Below, piece after piece: positions 1 to 10,689 of a stretch of DNA of 64,000 nucleotides; within the stretch, counting starts at the first letter, position 1; each line of letters starts with the position of its first letter. The notes below the pieces were generated by a model. That model ran no database searches and was not told the origin of the DNA. It saw nothing but the letters and a program-made list of their open reading frames with translations. The stretch is from Eukaryota sp. TZLM1-RC (lineage: Eukaryota; Metamonada: BaSk clade), in assembly GCA_040285825.1 (NCBI GenBank), contig JAUPSS010000010.1:372001-436000 (forward strand), written 5' to 3'. The position numbers and the translations under genes were made by a program.

Positions 1-436
1 AATGTACAGGAAATACCACCAAAAACACTAGGTCATTTGAAATATTTTTGAAATATTGTGTTGAAAAATTGCAGCAAAAATTAACAATAATTTTTGAAGG
101 CACGTGTTGGGTTTTTACTGCACTTGTGAAAAGCATAATATACGAGGACATGAGTTTATTAATGCGAACAAGGAAAATCATCGGATAAATATACAATTAA
201 TTAATTAAATCAATAACACGTCATCACTGAACTAACTACAGTAAACGGTTTAATTAGTCTGGTCCCGACTGATTTCCATAGTAGTTTTGAAGTCGACCAT
301 ATAACTGTAACTGTGGGCCCGACTAAATTAAATCCCTACTATGTTCCATTTATTTCTATTAGTTTGGACCAGACTAATTCATCATGTAGTAAATTAGTCA
401 GGATTACTATGAGATTACTATGGCCATATGCCAACA
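1..436 (-). repeat. LTR-like region ending the minus-strand gypsy remnant
   Basis: On the minus strand the pol remnant ends in codons overlapping TGTTGG at 436, as the pol genes of the other gypsy copies here overlap the TGTTAG that opens their 3' LTR. The region holds TGACGTG (217-223, minus) and ATTAATAAACTCA (151-163, minus). Both occur in the same order in the gag-only LTR at 58645-58783. The distal LTR boundary could not be placed. The sequence does not match the LTR at 3941-4107, so the two ends of this element may come from different families. Confidence 0.45.
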
Positions 437-2056
437 CTTCCTCTTTTTTTCTTCCCACGGGTTTTCTTCCTAGGAACATCTTCGTGGAGCAGCATGAATC
501 GTTTGTAGGCAGCGGTATTCTTGATTGAGTCTACTGGCTGTACAGTGCTGGTCCCGTCTGACCAGATTATAGTAGCTTCATTGTTTTCGATAGAATCAAT
601 GGCATCTATGACATGCTCTCCTTTATCAGCGGCGACGTAGGAATCGAGAATTTCTGTAGGCAAGAAGAAAGTACAGGGTTTTACTAGGTGGAAAGAGGTC
701 TTAAGTAAGTTCTTAGTGATGGGATTCTTCACTAGGATGGAGGAGTTGGTGAGTTGTTGTTCAACAATAAGGTCCTACAAAGTGGCCCTGAAGTTTGGCT
801 GGTTTGTTTCGGAGGACGAACACACAATCACCAGGATCAAACATACTAGTTAGAAGGGCACTAGGTTCAAGGGCATACGAATCAAGTTCGATCCTATTCC
901 AGAAATCGGTAAGAGCTTGAGTCAAGGAAGAAAGATGAACAAGGTAATCGGAAAGGTCTGGTTGATTAACAGGAGACTTGAGAGCTTCAAGCATCTCATA
1001 AGAAAGAAGTCGAGGAGAAGTATTTGTACCGGAGAGGTTCCAAGAGATTTCCTAGGGTGAGAGTTTACGATCAGCAAACAGATTGGTATATAATCTGACC
1101 AGTTCTGCAAAGTCAAGGAATAGTTTTCTCAAAGCTTGTAAAATAGTTCGATGCTGTCTTTCAACAAATTTGATTGATGGAAATGAGGTATATACAAAAT
1201 GTGCTCATTGTTAAGAAATTGGCATAAGAGAGAAAAGATCTTATTTGAAAATTTGGGTCCATTATCAGAATGAATCGAGCGAGGGGCTCCAAAGACGGAG
1301 AAGACGTGAGAGAAAATAGAATTAACCACAGTAAGAGCGGTTATGTCAGCAACAGGGACGAGGAATGAGAATTTCGAGAAAGCGTCTACAAAGTGAATGA
1401 CATACTTGTTAGCATAAGAGTCAACAGAGAGCGGACCGATAGTATTACAATAAAGACACTCAAAGAAGCGTTTCACTGAGTTGAGAGAGCCAGTAGAAAG
1501 GACATTGTTCTTAGGAATTGGAGTAGTTTTCTGACAAGGGATACATTCACTAATGTGAGAGATTAGGTCAGCCTTCATATCAGGCCAATGAAAGTCAAAA
1601 GCTTTTAATTTCTTCTACAGGAGGATGACCAGCTTTTACAGAATTATGAGCGAGAAGCAAAATTTCAGGACGGAGAGACAGAGGAATCAAGATCTTTGGC
1701 TGGAAGGAATTTAACATTTTTAAGCCGGTACTTCGGTGAACATAACAGTCAGCAAATAAAGAGTCGGAGTTAGACAGCTTCTGTTGTTCCTTCAAGATTA
1801 TGCTTAGGAACTTTAAACAAAGAGATGCATTCTGGTTGGATAGAAAAAACTTAGAGGATTTGGACTGTTGGGATTTAGAAGTGGCAGCAACCACACGAAA
1901 GGCAGTTTCTATGTCGATATCAGGAGAACTGGATACTTCGATGATTTCTTCGGTAATTCTAAGATCACGAGGAGGAGGCGAAGAATCTGATTGACCAAAT
2001 TGACTTCGTAGAAATTGTCGCTGGTTGACAAATTCAGGGAACCATCGTTTCAGCAT
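418..2056 (-). pseudogene. Gypsy pol remnant (RNase H end, integrase, C-terminal tail)
   Basis: Broken reading frames on the minus strand follow the order of a Ty3/gypsy pol 3' half. At 1595-2056 a stretch resembling the RNase H end (KRWFPEF, compare RRWLPIF in the copy at 17990) runs into a His pair (HNSVKAGH). At 1129-1578 come CIPCQK of the integrase zinc finger and a catalytic core with SDNGPKF. The expected NGLVERRH region has decayed. Frames continue at 922-1116 and 761-994. At 418-732 is the C-terminal tail, with GEHVIDAI and NTAAYKRF matching the chromodomain-like tail of the other copies. Protease and reverse transcriptase are absent. It joins directly to gag near 2057. Confidence 0.75.
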
Positions 2057-3940
2057 TTCAAAACGAAAAAAGGAAGCTCAATAACAAAGGAGGTATGAAG
2101 AAATTTTTTTCCTTCGCTGTCGTGATAAACAAAGCCACTATAGCGATAGGTGTCTCCATAGGTTCATTTTGTTGATCACCTTGAGGCTCAATACTCAAAG
2201 ATAAAAAAACAGTGTCTGTGTCGATAGGGTCAGGCTCAGTCGTTCTCAATTCAGGGGATTCGTGTTCAATTGTAATAAAACTAGTGATTTCATCGTCTCT
2301 TCTGACCCATAACACCGAACTAGTATTGGTGACGTTTTTACTCTCTTGGATGTTCATTAAAGCCTTTCTCAAAGGCCTGTTTCTTCTGTGCTTTGAAACC
2401 AAAATAGAAAGCTGCTTTTTCAGGTCTCCTGTGCTCTAAATCAAAGTAGAAAGCTGTATCATCAGGGTTCCTGTCCTGCAGATACAGTCTTTGGTAGTCG
2501 GTGTTGTGGGTGTACCACCAACCCGTTCTGAAGTCTTTATTCATATAAATATCAAGAGATGCGTGGTAGCGGGCTAAACCTAGGAAAGGGACAAGGGTTG
2601 CATCTATTCAAGAATAGATTTAGTTCATCACCGGTGAACCTTCTCTGAACCCCTTCATGGGGGAGTCCTAAAATGACTCAACACATCAGGTTGGGGATAG
2701 GATGGTTGTGGATCGCATCGCACAATGTGGTTATCAACTTCTTCAGTGGGAAAGTAAAATCCAAATCTTCTTCTAATCATTTCTCCATAATCATTGGTAA
2801 CTTCGGGTTTCCAGAAGGGAGGAAGTTCAGCAATCAATTTATTTGCTGAGATAGAAGAGAGATCTCCTTCCATGATTTCAACTCCCATGTTGATATACTG
2901 ACGTTGGATGTCAGACATGGGTTAATTTCTTGCAAAAGGAGAGTCCATGTCCTGCTAAGTACTGGGCTGTTGATAAATAATTGGCTGGGAAGCACAAATT
3001 ATACGCTCAGAAAGAGGAATGGAGGAAGTCTGTTGGACTTGCTGAAGAGTCTGACCAAAGACTGGAAAAGGTACCATGATTGAAACTTCCGAAGAAGGAG
3101 CAGGTACGCTTGGACTTGGTTGCTTTACTGAAGAAGAAACCTCCACTGCAAATACTTCCGAAGAAATTGCTAGAGTGTTTGTTATATGAGCAGGAATTTC
3201 AGAGAAAGAGGGAGTCTCTACCATTGGCTGAGAAATTTGCTGAGAATTTTCTGCGGGTACTTCCAAAAAGGAAGTAGAAGGCGGTTGTTGTGTTTTTCCA
3301 GAACTTCCGAAAAGGGAGGAGTTTGGGTTTCTTCTTCAGGAACTTCCGAAAAGGAGTGGGAGATACATCTGGGGCGCAAACTATGGGAGAAAAGGGGGGC
3401 TCTATAAGCTTACCTTTCAACAAGTTAGAAATCTTGTTGCTGGCTGAGTCAAGGTCAATCTCTTCTATAATGTACTTCAGATACTTATCTAAAATATAAA
3501 AATCTTTGAACCCTTTCATGTTTTCCTCGTTCTTACTCTCAGATCCCGGGGGAGGAGAAGAGAGGAGCAAAAAAATCAAGATCAGGAATAACAGGGAGAT
3601 TGATAGGAACTACAGGAACATCCGAAGATGGAGTAGTATCCCGAATCTGTGGGTGAGGGGAAATAACACTTCCCTCGCCAGAAGAGGGTGGTTTTGTTCC
3701 CAATTAAGCAGTTTGAAAGGAAAAACTCATTAAACTGGGTGACTTGACGGTTTCTCCAGAAGAAGGCGTCAACGTAGAAGGAGGAGAAGTATAACTTCCC
3801 TCGGACCAAGTTATATCAGGGTGTTTTGTTTCCGACTGAAGAGTTTGGCAGGAGGAACTCAGGTCTTGAGCTGGAGGAGGATCAGTCCTACCGAACCCGG
3901 ATGCATCTTTGTAACCCACTCAAGTGGATCCAATAGCTAC
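2057..3940 (-). pseudogene. Gypsy gag remnant (Pro/Ser-rich N-terminus)
   Basis: Minus-strand frames (3704-3919, 3582-3809, 3199-3579, 2955-3266, 2655-2918, 2338-2544, 2058-2402) are rich in Pro, Ser and Thr. They contain FRTGWWYTHNTDYQRLYL, which aligns with HRTGWWFTETTYGERLFL in the gag at about 14910-14990. Frameshifts and stops break the protein throughout. The gag begins right after the LTR at 3941-4107. The capsid C-terminal part and zinc knuckle are missing because the region jumps to RNase H/integrase near 2057. It is a non-coding relic. Confidence 0.7.
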
Positions 3941-4107
3941 TGATGATCTGTGTGGGTTAGACTTAAGTATACTTTAAAGAAGTAATGAGATTTATTACAA
4001 AGGAAAAAATGTTTCCATCGACTTAAGCGCCAGAGCGCAATTGTACTATAAACTAGAATAAACTAAACTATTTACAATCCAGCTATAAATATTTTTCAAG
4101 GCTAACA
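3941..4107 (-). repeat. 5' LTR of minus-strand gypsy remnant
   Basis: Read on the minus strand this 167-bp segment starts TGTTAGCCTTG and ends CAGATCATCA. It has the same start, end and internal order (including GCGCTTAAGT and a TAATAAATCTCATTAC-like polyadenylation region) as the LTR at 20971-21125. Gag-like sequence follows directly downstream on the minus strand, so this is the 5' LTR. The next bases, GTAGCTATTGG, match a motif at the same offset after other LTRs here. The position matching the gag ATG of the related LTRs reads AAG. Confidence 0.8.
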
Positions 4108-4497
4108 CCTACAATTCAAATGTTCCAAATTCATTGGGTTATTAAGGTTTTACATTTTCTATGATGAGAACCCTCTGATAACGGTTCGTACTCTCCAGAA
4201 CGCAAAGGAACTATATAACATTAACCATATAGTTCCCTAAATTGTGATTAATTGATAGCAAAACAATGTTTTTTGGTCCCATTTTGAGTAGCGCGAAAAA
4301 CCGTGGAAGAATATATTAAGAATCCAACTTAAAAGAGAAAGTGTGAAAGTTGAGGACATCAACAAAATTAGATAAGGGTGGATGTTAGATGTTTGTACAT
4401 GATCTATGTGCAAACATGTGACCTGGAATAACACACAAGTATATCATCACACATGATCAATGTTAGAATTACTGAACTATCTGGACCAAACTGAACC
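4108..4497. other. Intergenic stretch without recognised gene
   Basis: AT-rich sequence between the gypsy LTR and the MITE. A short minus-strand frame (4237-4434) has no recognisable domain and is probably fortuitous. Confidence 0.5.
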
Positions 4498-4960
4498 ACT
4501 GTCAAGTGCCAAATAGAGCCCTGGCTCTATCAGATAGCCCTCAAAAATCACTTATAGGCTCTATTTGGCTGAACTCTATCATAGAGCCCGTGAAGAAAAG
4601 GGCTCTATTTGGCCCAACATTCAACCTAAAGCCCGCGTTGAAAACGAACTAGTAAACATTTCATTTTAAATTAAATTAAAAACAGACTAAAAAACTATCT
4701 CAAGAACTACAACTACATTTATGCTACAATGTCCTCTGTAGTTCTGTGGGAACGAGAAGCCATGGAGAAAAAGATTGTAGAGGTAAATAAAAGAATGAGA
4801 TTTAGAGTTTATGACAACAATACACATTTTGGTTCACGTTCGAAGAAAAAATTACACACAAATAATGTAAATATTGGACAGAAATCAGTTATGGGTTCTA
4901 TTTGGCGGGGCCCTATTGTAGAGCCTCAGGGGGGTAGGCCTCCATTTGGCACTTGACAGT
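4498..4960. mobile_element. MITE-like element with 17-bp perfect TIRs
   Basis: ACTGTCAAGTGCCAAAT at 4498-4514 is repeated as its exact reverse complement at 4944-4960. Subterminal GGCTCTATTTGGC / AGAGCCC motifs recur in both orientations (about 4515-4605 and 4900-4930). The interior has one open stretch (4729-4956) with no resemblance to a transposase. Size, TIRs and clustered subterminal repeats fit a non-autonomous DNA transposon. No clear target-site duplication was found. CCAAACT occurs outside both ends (with a 5-bp offset on the left), so the true TIR may be longer. The right end lies about 110 bp before the GT92 start codon, so it may sit in that promoter. Confidence 0.7.
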
Positions 4961-5069
4961 AGTTTGGCGTACATGCGGAATTTTCAAAACACTGTTGAAT
5001 TCTTTAACACTGCACATAATTAGTTCCCTTTTATCAAGTCTGTTTTTACTTGACTACATCACAACATTC

Positions 5070-6356
5070 ATGACAAGGTCAATCAATCAACGCTCTTGTC
5101 CATTTCCCTTTTCCAGAAAAGGGTTGTTGTTGTTCTTGTTCAGTTGTCCACGGATCCCCCTACATTACAGAATCCATAATCTGTTTCTTCGAGCATGTTG
5201 TTTTGGATCATTACTTTTGTTTCTACTTGTCCTGTTCTTTGTGTGCCAAATCCATTCTTCCTCCATTTTGTCCAATCATCGTTCTCTCCTTAATGGCGAA
5301 GAGTCTGGGGATTTTGTTCCTTCAAGTTATCAGATGATAGAGTTGAACCTATCTGGCACCGATGACATAAGCTTCACAGGTGCCGCGTTTGCCTCTTCTG
5401 AACGTCTTGTTGTTGTAGGTTTTAATCATCGTTTGAAGGATGATACAACTTTCAATTGTTCTATTCCTAATGCTCATTGTTTCTTTTTGAGAAAAAAGGG
5501 GGACTTGAAGCGGAATTTCCACCCTTTCGCTCTGCATTTTCAAGTCAATGTCACTGATCCTTCATTTATTACTGATGTTCTTGTCACTCCTTCTTCTGGA
5601 GTCCCTGCAACTGTCAAGGTCTTTCCTCACGTTCCCTTCAACTTTTCTGCATGTCTTCCTACAATGTTTAACATGAATCTTGACCGAGTAGCAGATTGGA
5701 TTAATTACTATGTCTCTGAACATAGACTACAATCTGCCACTCTATATGTGCGCAAAGATTTCACTTACAAGGATTTGAATTATTTAAAAAACTCAACTAT
5801 TGGTCATATCAATGTCACTATCGTTCAAGTACCTGATCTTTTTCACAACAACAAACAAGATTTTTTCTATCATGGTCAATACCAAGTAATAAATGACTGT
5901 TGGATGAGGTCTATGGGTTCAGAGTATGTTGTTTTTCAAGATTATGATGAATTTCTTACCTTTTCAGAGTCAGTTTCCTCATTTGAAGAGTTTTTTAACC
6001 CTGATATTGGAGCAATTACTTTTGGAAGTCAGTTCTACTCTGCTGAACATTGTATAGAAAACGACTCATCTCTTTTACCAACAGCAAGAATGCCAAAGTA
6101 TTTGGATCCTATGCCTGAATGTATTAATGAGGAGCTTGATAAATATGAATGTCGTGGACCTTTAGGTAGACGGAAATATATTATCAAACCCCAAATTGTG
6201 TCTCATTTGAATGTTCATTCCCCAGTTCTATTTAATAGAAAGTTCAAAACTCTTAATGTCAATGCCAAGGACGCTATCATTCGACACTATCGCGGGTTTA
6301 TAATTAATAATTTCCCTGTTTGTAGCAAGATCATTTCGAAAAACACTTTACTGTAA
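5070..6356 (+). CDS. GT92 (DUF23)-like type II membrane glycosyltransferase
   Basis: A 428-residue protein from the first in-frame ATG at 5070; the frame is open upstream but without ATG. A short cytoplasmic N-terminus is followed by one membrane segment (about residues 44-61), giving type II topology typical of Golgi glycosyltransferases. The lumenal domain carries the GT92/DUF23 signature: QVINDCWMR followed by VVFQDYDEFL at about 274-296 (the acidic DxD-like metal/nucleotide-sugar site), then a basic RRKYIIKPQ (about 367) and a late IIRHY. Family members transfer hexoses such as galactose to glycans; donor and acceptor cannot be read from the sequence. It is intact, apparently intronless and stands alone, with a MITE immediately upstream. 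GT92 assignment is fairly firm from the ND-W / DYDE arrangement; the exact activity is inference. Confidence 0.8.
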   Translation: MTRSINQRSCPFPFSRKGLLLFLFSCPRIPLHYRIHNLFLRACCFGSLLLFLLVLFFVCQIHSSSILSNHRSLLNGEESGDFVPSSYQMIELNLSGTDDISFTGAAFASSERLVVVGFNHRLKDDTTFNCSIPNAHCFFLRKKGDLKRNFHPFALHFQVNVTDPSFITDVLVTPSSGVPATVKVFPHVPFNFSACLPTMFNMNLDRVADWINYYVSEHRLQSATLYVRKDFTYKDLNYLKNSTIGHINVTIVQVPDLFHNNKQDFFYHGQYQVINDCWMRSMGSEYVVFQDYDEFLTFSESVSSFEEFFNPDIGAITFGSQFYSAEHCIENDSSLLPTARMPKYLDPMPECINEELDKYECRGPLGRRKYIIKPQIVSHLNVHSPVLFNRKFKTLNVNAKDAIIRHYRGFIINNFPVCSKIISKNTLL

Positions 6357-6389
6357 TTTTTATTAATTTGTATTTTTTTGTCATGTTTC

Positions 6390-6395
6390 AATAAA
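6390..6395 (+). terminator. Polyadenylation signal of the GT92-like gene
   Basis: AATAAA 34 bp after the stop codon, within a T-rich 3' flank; a canonical eukaryotic polyadenylation hexamer. Confidence 0.5.
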
Positions 6396-6832
6396 CTGCA
6401 ATGGAATATGCCATCCATTCACTTCACAGTATCAATCATTATTGACATCATAACAATATACAGGCTCAAAAATAGTGTGAAATTTAATTAATTCAAAATT
6501 TATCCCATTAACTAGCATTAAAGCTACAAAACCACTCACTTTGCTCTCATTTCTATACTGTTAATATTTGTAAAAATAATATCATTCGAGCATCATAGTC
6601 GAATGTATTTACAGAACAGTGTTGCGTTTCACACACGTGAACCAGATTTCTCAGAGTGCAGACACCTTTTTGTAGACAATTTAATAAAATACGTACAGAT
6701 TTTATGGCTTATTTAATGTCTGTTGATCCATCAATTTTGCAAAATCATGCTTTGGCTGATGTTCAACTTGGTGGTGTTGTTTTTTAATTCATCAAAGTAT
6801 TTGACCAAAGCTGCTTTCATTGGTAGTGGTGG

Positions 6833-6925
6833 AAACGTAAGTCAGTTGGGCAGTTTCACCCAGAGCAAAGGCGAGAGTACCAGAGACTAGTTGAAACTAA
6901 AACTGAGTTATTGTCAGCTGGGTGA
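6833..6925 (-). pseudogene. Gypsy protease scrap (duplicate of 56373-56470)
   Basis: About 90 bp nearly identical to part of the decayed protease at 56275-56562. Translated on the minus strand it corresponds to the residues around NLADNNSV and LAFALGETAQLTY. Here it runs directly into the membrane-protein pseudogene. At 56-57 kb the same two parts are about 880 bp apart, so this copy has lost the intervening DNA. Confidence 0.65.
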
Positions 6926-7382
6926 ATCACATCTTCGATCCTTATTGATACATTTGAAATAAACAAATAGCATCATTGATGATTGAGTTTCCGTTTTTTC
7001 ACCATTAAGTTCAATTTTAATCAAGTCCAATAACATTTCCAATCCATTATGGGTTAATTCTAATTCTTTTAAATACATAAGACGACCACTTAATTTTTCA
7101 GTCCTTTTGATTAGGTTTTGATTAGGCGATGGAAATGGTTGATGAAGTAATGCAGGCTGTGAAGGCGACGGAGGTGAACCCGGGGAATTTCTTAGTTGAT
7201 CAAAGATGATGAGAAGCAGTTTCAACGGTTGTAACTAAAAAGGAAGTAAAAGCCGACACAACTAGTATGAAGACAGATGTAAATGCAAACAAAACAATGA
7301 CTGTGCCAACGCACAAGCGATTGAACGATGAGACCTGATGCAAACAGATTGAAAAAATTCTATTTATAGATTGAAAAGTCAT
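6926..7382 (-). pseudogene. Truncated copy of the 11.4-13.1 kb membrane protein gene
   Basis: The N-terminal part (ATG at 7382, MTFQSINR) is a close copy of the start of the intact gene at 11368-13101, including the membrane segment (LCVGTVIVLFAFTSVFIL) and the Pro-rich stretch. A frameshift near 7200 splits it. The Pro-rich segment then jumps from PSPNQNLI straight to RTEKLSGRLMYLKEL, so about 230 residues are missing. The 3' end after MMLFVYF is replaced by unrelated sequence. The pseudogene at 57.4-57.8 kb has the same deletion and the same new end. Confidence 0.8.
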
Positions 7383-7429
7383 AATCTGGATACTGAGGTT
7401 TTCACTTCTATCACATACTTGGAACCCTG

Positions 7430-8465
7430 GAGTGAATAAAAAATTAATTTCACCATTATCTAAAAATGGAAAATACAATCCTGCCAGTAAACACGGTTGA
7501 AAATTCTTCCAGTTATTGACTTTATAACTACAACAAAATCCTCAAGGAAAGCCATAGCAGTCTTACCTAGCGATCCAAGCAAAGAAAAACCAAAGAAACA
7601 TAAACTATATTGGGCATGAGAATTTTCATTTACTGAGGAAATGGGTTTCGCATATTTAGCACTTACAAGGATCAATGGACATGGCGTCTAAAATAATAAA
7701 ACCACCATTCAAGCCAGGAACAAAAGGATCACCTCTTGTCAGACCCATAGAAGGTCTGTTGTAGTGGGTACTATCAATATTGAGGTTATCAAAAAATATT
7801 TTCGATAACATGTAGGTATCTCACTGGTGAGTGTGTAAGTAATTATATAGAATAGCATTAAATAAAATTATCTTCGTCCTAACCCGCCTTACACTTACAT
7901 CTATAGTAACAAACAGCTAACATACTGCCTAACGGCAACAAACAAAGGCTCTAAAAAGGAATCTACTCGATATGATTTACACATTACATAAATTTGGTCC
8001 CTGACATTATTATGCACTTTGCTCCTAAATGTAATGAATTGTTTACAGTTCCAAAAATGAGTAAACAAAAGAGGTTTACCTCATTTACATGTTAAATGAT
8101 TTGAGCAATTTTTTGGCCATAGAAAACAACGAAAACGCATGTGTAAAAACCAATCATTGTTTTTTGAACAGCACTTTATAAATACAGGGAACTCGATTAG
8201 CTAAATAAGGAGCAGAACAATTGCGTATATCTTTTAAAAATATTTCGAAAGCAGGATTTTCAGTTTTGGCCAAACCAAGTCTTAGTTTATGGTCCAAGCT
8301 TTCACATAATTTAACCAAATGTTGTTGAAGCTTTTTCAGGCAAAACCGTAAATTTGGGAGTAAACGATTAAGAACTTCTTGAACATTTTGAGGAAAACAC
8401 TGAATCCAGATATTACTAGGCAAATGATTTAATTCAAATTGAAAATGATTTAGGTATAAATCCAC
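7430..8465 (-). pseudogene. LINE-A 3' fragment (zinc knuckle and endonuclease region)
   Basis: Minus-strand fragment of a non-LTR retrotransposon ORF2, split by stops and by a solo LTR (7811-7940). In order it shows a post-RT helical part (8154-8465; FCLKKLQQHLVKL), the position of the knuckle (here CKWGKP, so the second Cys of CKCGKP is lost), NVRDQIYVMCKSYR, then MGLTRGDPFVPGLNG followed by FIILDAMSIDP, and a C-terminal ALE-type segment (MAFLEDFVVVI). The RGD and ILDA pair resembles the catalytic acidic residues of restriction-like endonucleases in R2/R4-type LINEs. The better-preserved relative is at 37650-38690. The fragment is joined at about 7440 to host-gene sequence. Confidence 0.75.
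7811..7940 (-). repeat. Solo LTR inside LINE-A
   Basis: A 130-bp insertion interrupts LINE-A relative to the uninterrupted copy near 38065. On the minus strand it starts TGTTGCCGTTAGG and ends ATACCTACA, and is flanked by the 4-bp repeat AACA (7807-7810 and 7941-7944; TGTT on the minus strand). TG...CA ends plus a short target duplication identify a solo LTR. The same insertion at the same site occurs at 58321-58450. Confidence 0.75.
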
Positions 8466-9879
8466 TTCACCATTGATCAGATGAATATCATAAGGAAACC
8501 TTTAAAAAATTTAAAAATAAAAGCGTTTCCTCAAAATGCTGCTTTACACAAAATCGAAACTTTAGTGAAACCAATTCCACTCAAATCAGCAGAACAAAAT
8601 ACATGAAAATCATAGAAGTCACTCACTTGAAATAAGTAAAACAGATACTTGGGACTACATATTTCATAGAATATCTTCTATCATAAATAATCCAACTCGT
8701 TATATCATTCTTTATTACACAAGCGCTGAAAAATAATTTCAATTAATAATTATACCAAGTAGCTGAACTATGTTTTGGGCAATTTCTTGATGTTTCTAAA
8801 TTTTCCAAAAAATTTGAAGAAAATTTTTTTTCAGGCAAAAATGAAGAGCGAAGAGGGTGTGTAGGAGAAATGGATGAAGAGGATCCAGACCGTTCCACAA
8901 TAGAACGACATTTAATTGATACGTTGTCATCCCAATCTTCAAAACCGACATCAACATCCATATTAGAACTCACAGGGACCGCAGGGAGTGAGCGGAGGAA
9001 CTTGGACAATGGAAAGGGAGGGACAGAAAAACATGTGGAGGAAAATGACGTTTCAAATTCTGAAAAAAGTGCAAAAGAAAATTTACTGGAACATAATTTG
9101 AAGAAAAATTAATCATTGATCCTCTCCAAGCTATTGCAAAACCAGCAAACAATCGTATCAAGCAAAGTTTGCAACAATTGTGGTGTTTCATTCAGAAAAA
9201 ATACAAAAGTTAAAATTGCAGATAGATGCTTGAAATATAGTATAGAAGACAATTAACACCCTCCCATGAAAATCCCTCAAGAAATACATTCATCGAAATG
9301 CAATGAAATGAGCTGAAATCAGAATGATAAATAAATGAATCTCACAGAATCAGGTCTCTTTTCAATTGAAAATGACTTCTACTTTTGGCTCACGTCGAAA
9401 TTCAATCGTTATTTGTTTGTTCTCGATGGCTGTAGAATTCATACATCAGACCAGTTAACAGAAGGGGTTTGAAAATGTTGTCTGTAGTGAATGATCTTGC
9501 TGTTGGCGCCCTAAGGCTTATATGATATGATTAGAAAATCAATCAACTTTTCCTCATTGTCTTTATCTTAACCCCACTTTTCCAACCTACGGCAGCATTG
9601 CCACATTACTGCTTTGCTATGAACCCCATCCAAATGTTTTTCTTTGTTTGGAGAAGAAAATTCAGAGACTATTCTTATGGTCAGGATATTGTATCCGGAA
9701 TTGATGTTGTTCATATTTGTATTCATCAGTTACGACGTCATGACTGTTGAGGTTATTTTAAACACTGTGTTCATACTGAATTTGGGTTTTTCTACTCTTC
9801 CTATCATGAAAAGACTCTCCATCGCTAGCTGGTTTAACTTAATTTCAAGGTTGTTTTTAAATACTATTGAATAATTTAA
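8466..9879. other. Low-information region with short unassigned frames
   Basis: Mostly AT-rich sequence. A minus-strand open stretch at about 8743-9090 is Ser-rich (SGSSSSISPTHP) and acidic (DVDVGFEDWDD), with no good ATG and no recognised domain; it could be a decayed LINE ORF1 or gag. A short plus-strand hydrophobic frame (9644-9874) has no ATG at its start. Neither is supported as a gene. Confidence 0.4.
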
Positions 9880-10060
9880 ATGATTGAAACTTTATTCATA
9901 AGAGAAACAACTAAACATGACTCTCTACATTTCGAATCTTGTTTTGGTAAATTTTCTGAATCTTCAGTAGTTAATTGTTTCGTCCATGGGATGCAGATTT
10001 TGATGATGTGGAGCTTTATTTGTGTATTTGATGATTTTATTCGATAAATAGATAAAATTA
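9880..10060 (+). pseudogene. LINE-A 3' terminal fragment
   Basis: The segment with AATTGTTTCGTCCATGGG and GATGATGTGGAGCTTTA parallels the last codons and 3' UTR of LINE-A at 38560-38640 (NCFDVGEAGFEDVEF then stop). Similarity is partial and the frame is broken. Only the 3' tail is present. Confidence 0.45.
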
Positions 10061-10139
10061 AATTAAAGCAAAGTATTGTCATTGTCAGTATCTGAGAGAC
10101 CATTTTCATCAACAACAATGACGTCTTCGTCATCAACTT

Positions 10140-10440
10140 TCTCTTCCATCTCTTACACTACTGCATCAACAATCTCTCTCATAAAACATTCTTGATCTTC
10201 CTCTTCAACAACGTGAGACATCAAGTAACTAAGTTGGAAATAGTGTTCTGTATAGTAGTTTACAGCAAATGGTCTTGCTTTGTATGGAAGTTGAAGATTC
10301 ACAGATACGTACACAAGATCATTTTGTCTCTCTTGTGTCATTTTGTTTCTTGTTGATAATATAGGAGTACACACTCCAACATCTTTCACTCGCACCTTCT
10401 GCAACCACACAGCTTAATACTTTGATGGCCATTCGACACG
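10140..10440 (-). pseudogene. Possible hAT transposase C-terminal fragment
   Basis: The minus-strand open stretch (main frame 10153-10410) contains STRNKMTQERQNDLVYVS followed by NLQL. This resembles the RN-L--ER---L-YI--NL signature just before the end of hAT-family transposases (dimerisation region). Acidic residues follow (EEEDQE). Upstream on the minus strand, CNSCHR suggests scrambled coding sequence. No N-terminal transposase part or TIRs were found. Identification rests on one motif, so confidence is modest; an unrelated host exon is possible. Confidence 0.4.
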
Positions 10441-10689
10441 ATGACATGAATTACAACAAACCAGTCGGTCCTTGCGACGTCCACTCGGAGATAATGAAGC
10501 AGTTGTGGCAGTGTTAGGAGACTTTGTGACACCTATCCATGAACTCGAATCTAAGTTTGCGTCAAAGATATTCATTTGTCAAGGGAAAATAAAAAAATGG
10601 AAAAGAGATTATTGCTGCAAAGCAAACTGAAATAGAACTGAAAAAGTGTGTCTCATGCAACACTAGTAAAAAGTAAACTCTTATTAAAC

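Noticed and set aside
4729-4956. Short plus-strand frame inside the MITE as a transposase
   Set aside because: Seventy-five codons without any transposase motif, ending in the TIR; probably chance.
7811-7940. Insertion in LINE-A as an intron
   Set aside because: It lacks GT...AG ends and has TG...CA ends with 4-bp flanking repeats, which fits a solo LTR.
9644-9874. Hydrophobic 76-codon frame as a small membrane protein
   Set aside because: No ATG at its start, no homologue recognised, and it runs into LINE-derived sequence.
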